Below are positions 62,553 to 64,000 of a DNA stretch of 64,000 bases, one piece after another. The notes under the pieces are model-generated. The model made no database searches and was not told where the DNA came from. It saw only the letters and a list, made by a program, of their open reading frames with translations. This DNA is from Salinimicrobium marinum (GTDB lineage: Bacteria; Bacteroidota; Bacteroidia; Flavobacteriales; Flavobacteriaceae). How positions within the stretch are numbered: position 1 is the stretch's first letter; every line of letters begins with the position of its first letter. The stretch lies in contig NZ_BMXB01000001.1 in the NCBI RefSeq assembly GCF_014651535.1, forward strand, positions 805,470 to 869,469, in the 5' to 3' direction. Made by a program: the position numbers and the translations under genes.

Positions 62553-63053
62553 TCACAATTTATTTCCGGTAAAATCATTTGAAAACTCTCTCTGTAGCAG
62601 CTGCAGCTTAGGGTGAATGTATTTTTTACAGAACGGCTTTTCCGGATTCTTTAAATAATAATCCTGAAGAGAGTCTCTGGATGCTTTAAAATTTTTATAC
62701 GGAAGGATCTGTGTAATAATTTTTTTCTTGAAATCCTTCTGAAGTTTCGAAATCGCTTCTTCAGATTTCTCAGCGTCTTTAGGATTTAAAAAATAGACCG
62801 CACTCCTGTATTTCTCTCTAAAGGAATGAGAGGAGGTAGATTTATGGGTAAGCAAATGGATTTCGATGAGCGTTTCCAAAGGAATAATCTCAGGATCATA
62901 AGTGACTATGATTCCTTCAGAAAATGCGGAATACTCTCCGTCTGAAGCAATATATCCCTGCTCCACTTCAACAACTCCCTTTAATGACTGAAAAACTGCT
63001 TCGGTACACCAATGACATCCTCCACCAAATCCTGTTTTAGCCATGTTTTTCAT
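62553..63053 (-). CDS. msrA: peptide methionine sulfoxide reductase MsrA-like protein
   Basis: A 166-residue MsrA-family protein. The catalytic region reads GGGCHWCTEAVFQSLKGV (Cys13), with His where the common GCFW motif has Phe, and a second Cys three residues on (Cys16). The conserved QGYIASDGEYSAFSEGIIVTYDP and HLLTHKSTSSHSFREKYRSAVYF are all present. The usual YHQ-Y motif near the end reads LQDYYL, so the C-terminal part is diverged. An ATG nine bases inside (63044) is an alternative start. The gene starts 3 bp after the ABC ATPase stop, so it is in that transcription unit. Confidence 0.82.
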   Translation of the reverse strand: MKNMAKTGFGGGCHWCTEAVFQSLKGVVEVEQGYIASDGEYSAFSEGIIVTYDPEIIPLETLIEIHLLTHKSTSSHSFREKYRSAVYFLNPKDAEKSEEAISKLQKDFKKKIITQILPYKNFKASRDSLQDYYLKNPEKPFCKKYIHPKLQLLQREFSNDFTGNKL

Positions 63054-63056
63054 CCT

Positions 63057-63716
63057 TTACAATGTTCCGGGATTTAGGTAATGATATTCTTCCAGTTCCT
63101 TCAAATGCTGAATTTTTCTGGAGCAACCATTTTTTATCAGGTACAGGTCGTCTGCCAGTTCAGTAATGTGTCGGTACATATGATCTGTCATTACAATGGC
63201 TTTTCCGGACTTTTCAGATCTTATAATTGCTGTTAGCTGCTCGAGATAAAGGGGAGCAACATGTGAAAATGGTTCATCCATTAAAAGTAGTTTCGCCGGA
63301 CTTTTTAAGCTGAGGTAGATTTCAGCTACCCTTTTTTCTCCACCAGATAGCTGGTGCATATTAGCACTTGCATATTTCTCAAACTTCGGAAAATGATCCA
63401 AAAACTCTTTCCAACCAATCTTATAAAAATCAAAAGCTTTTTTGATCTTCAGATTCCCGGGAATGAGGGAATGTTGCGGAAGATATTTTACTAAACCCGA
63501 AGTATAGAGCGGTTTTAAAACTGGCTTGCTGTTTATCCTGATGAGTTTGTTCTGAGGTTGAAGACTTCCGAAGAAAATTTTGAGTAAACTGCTTTTTCCG
63601 GAGCCATTGGGCCCTAAAATTCCGGTGATTTTTCCTTCTTCAGCCTTTAAATAGATTCCGCTAAGAATATCTTTTGAACCGAACTTTAAGTCTACGTTGT
63701 CAATTTCAAAATTCAT
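63057..63716 (-). CDS. ABC transporter ATP-binding protein
   Basis: A 219-residue ATPase: Walker A GPNGSGKS (35-42), Q-loop LPQHSLI, signature LSGGEKRV, Walker B LLLMDEPFSHV and switch His in VMTDHMYRH. Compared with the common DEPT form the residues after the Walker B glutamate are PFSHV, a variant seen in several Bacteroidota ATPases. The ATG overlaps the stop of the upstream membrane-protein gene by 4 bp, which suggests that protein is its partner. The transported substrate is unknown. Confidence 0.85.
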   Translation of the reverse strand: MNFEIDNVDLKFGSKDILSGIYLKAEEGKITGILGPNGSGKSSLLKIFFGSLQPQNKLIRINSKPVLKPLYTSGLVKYLPQHSLIPGNLKIKKAFDFYKIGWKEFLDHFPKFEKYASANMHQLSGGEKRVAEIYLSLKSPAKLLLMDEPFSHVAPLYLEQLTAIIRSEKSGKAIVMTDHMYRHITELADDLYLIKNGCSRKIQHLKELEEYHYLNPGTL

Positions 63717-64000
63717 GGCAATAGCAGGGATAAAGAATAGGTGAACAATAGCAGGATTAAATCATAAGTAAAGCTTAGGCTAAAAAGTTTAAAAGTGGTT
63801 ATTTTGAGGTTGTTGTAAAAAACAAGTCCCTGTCCTTTTCCAGAGATTTTATAGCTCCATAAAATACAGAAGGTAAGCAGCAGTTTATAAAAAATAGCTA
63901 AACCTACCGGGATTTTAAATCCCATAAACAGGAAGTTTAGCAGCAGTGAATACCAGAAAAACCTCTTGTAAAAAGAAAATATAAGCAGGAGCAATGACCA
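63713..64000 (-). CDS. membrane protein, cut by the right window edge
   Basis: The minus-strand frame is open to the edge; only about 95 C-terminal residues are visible, with three or four hydrophobic segments (LLLNFLFMGFKI; AIFYKLLLTFCILW; YDLILLLFTYSLSLLL). The first in-frame TTG (63994) is not a convincing start, so the gene probably begins outside. Overlap with the ABC ATPase by 4 bp suggests a permease-like partner. No family recognised from this fragment. Confidence 0.6.
   Translation of the reverse strand, partial: WSLLLLIFSFYKRFFWYSLLLNFLFMGFKIPVGLAIFYKLLLTFCILWSYKISGKGQGLVFYNNLKITTFKLFSLSFTYDLILLLFTYSLSLLLP

Overview
The window looks like a chromosomal segment of a Bacteroidota bacterium, most likely a member of the Flavobacteriaceae of the Gramella/Salegentibacter type. 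This rests on SusC/SusD pairs, many lipoproteins with acidic residues after the lipobox cysteine, TAnnTTTG-type -7 promoter boxes, A-rich rather than Shine-Dalgarno leaders, curli genes with curlin repeats, type III glutamine synthetase, and IS1182- and IS256-type relics. The genus is inference. No rRNA, tRNA or CRISPR array was seen.

Region 1 (273-26415, all on the minus strand) is one large polysaccharide utilisation locus. In transcription order it encodes SusC, SusD, a surface glycan-binding lipoprotein, GH2, GH31 (alpha-xylosidase signature), GH97, GH3, GH5 with a BACON domain, an AraC regulator, L-fuconate dehydratase, an SDR, an FAH-family hydrolase, GH95 alpha-L-fucosidase, a second SDR and a FucP-like permease. 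The enzyme set fits fucosylated xyloglucan: GH5 cuts the backbone, GH95 removes fucose, GH2 galactose, GH31 xylose and GH3 glucose. The released fucose enters by FucP and is oxidised by a non-phosphorylating route to pyruvate and lactate. An intrinsic terminator separates the SusCD/binding-protein genes from the enzyme genes.

Region 2 (26804-43551) is mixed housekeeping and accessory material: a YbbA/YbbP-like ABC transporter divergent from a lipid-anchored TesA-like SGNH hydrolase, a lipoprotein esterase, two very small membrane proteins, a kelch protein, a sodium/alanine symporter with an apparently leaderless start, a Gfo/Idh/MocA oxidoreductase, a multi-PAS protein that ends after the phosphoacceptor helix, and an S9 peptidase. 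Regions 2 and 3 overlap at a stress-type cluster (42702-45845: SPW protein, DUF2383, FAD/Rieske oxidoreductase, DUF892).

Region 3 (46036-50384) has apt, a conserved 50-residue protein, a Ca2+/Na+ exchanger and glutamine synthetase III.

Region 4 (50470-60131) is a curli locus bounded and interrupted by dead insertion sequences. Two major curlin genes share a duplicated upstream region (47/50 identical in its core) and are separated by an IS256-type remnant. The second heads an operon: curlin, CsgB-like nucleator, a CsgE with an extra N-terminal CsgH-like domain, CsgF, a CsgG with an extra C-terminal beta-barrel, and a large surface lipoprotein, closed by a strong terminator. This is the most unusual part of the window.

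Region 5 (60189-64000) holds purM, an alpha/beta hydrolase, msrA, and an ABC ATPase with the end of a membrane protein cut by the window edge.
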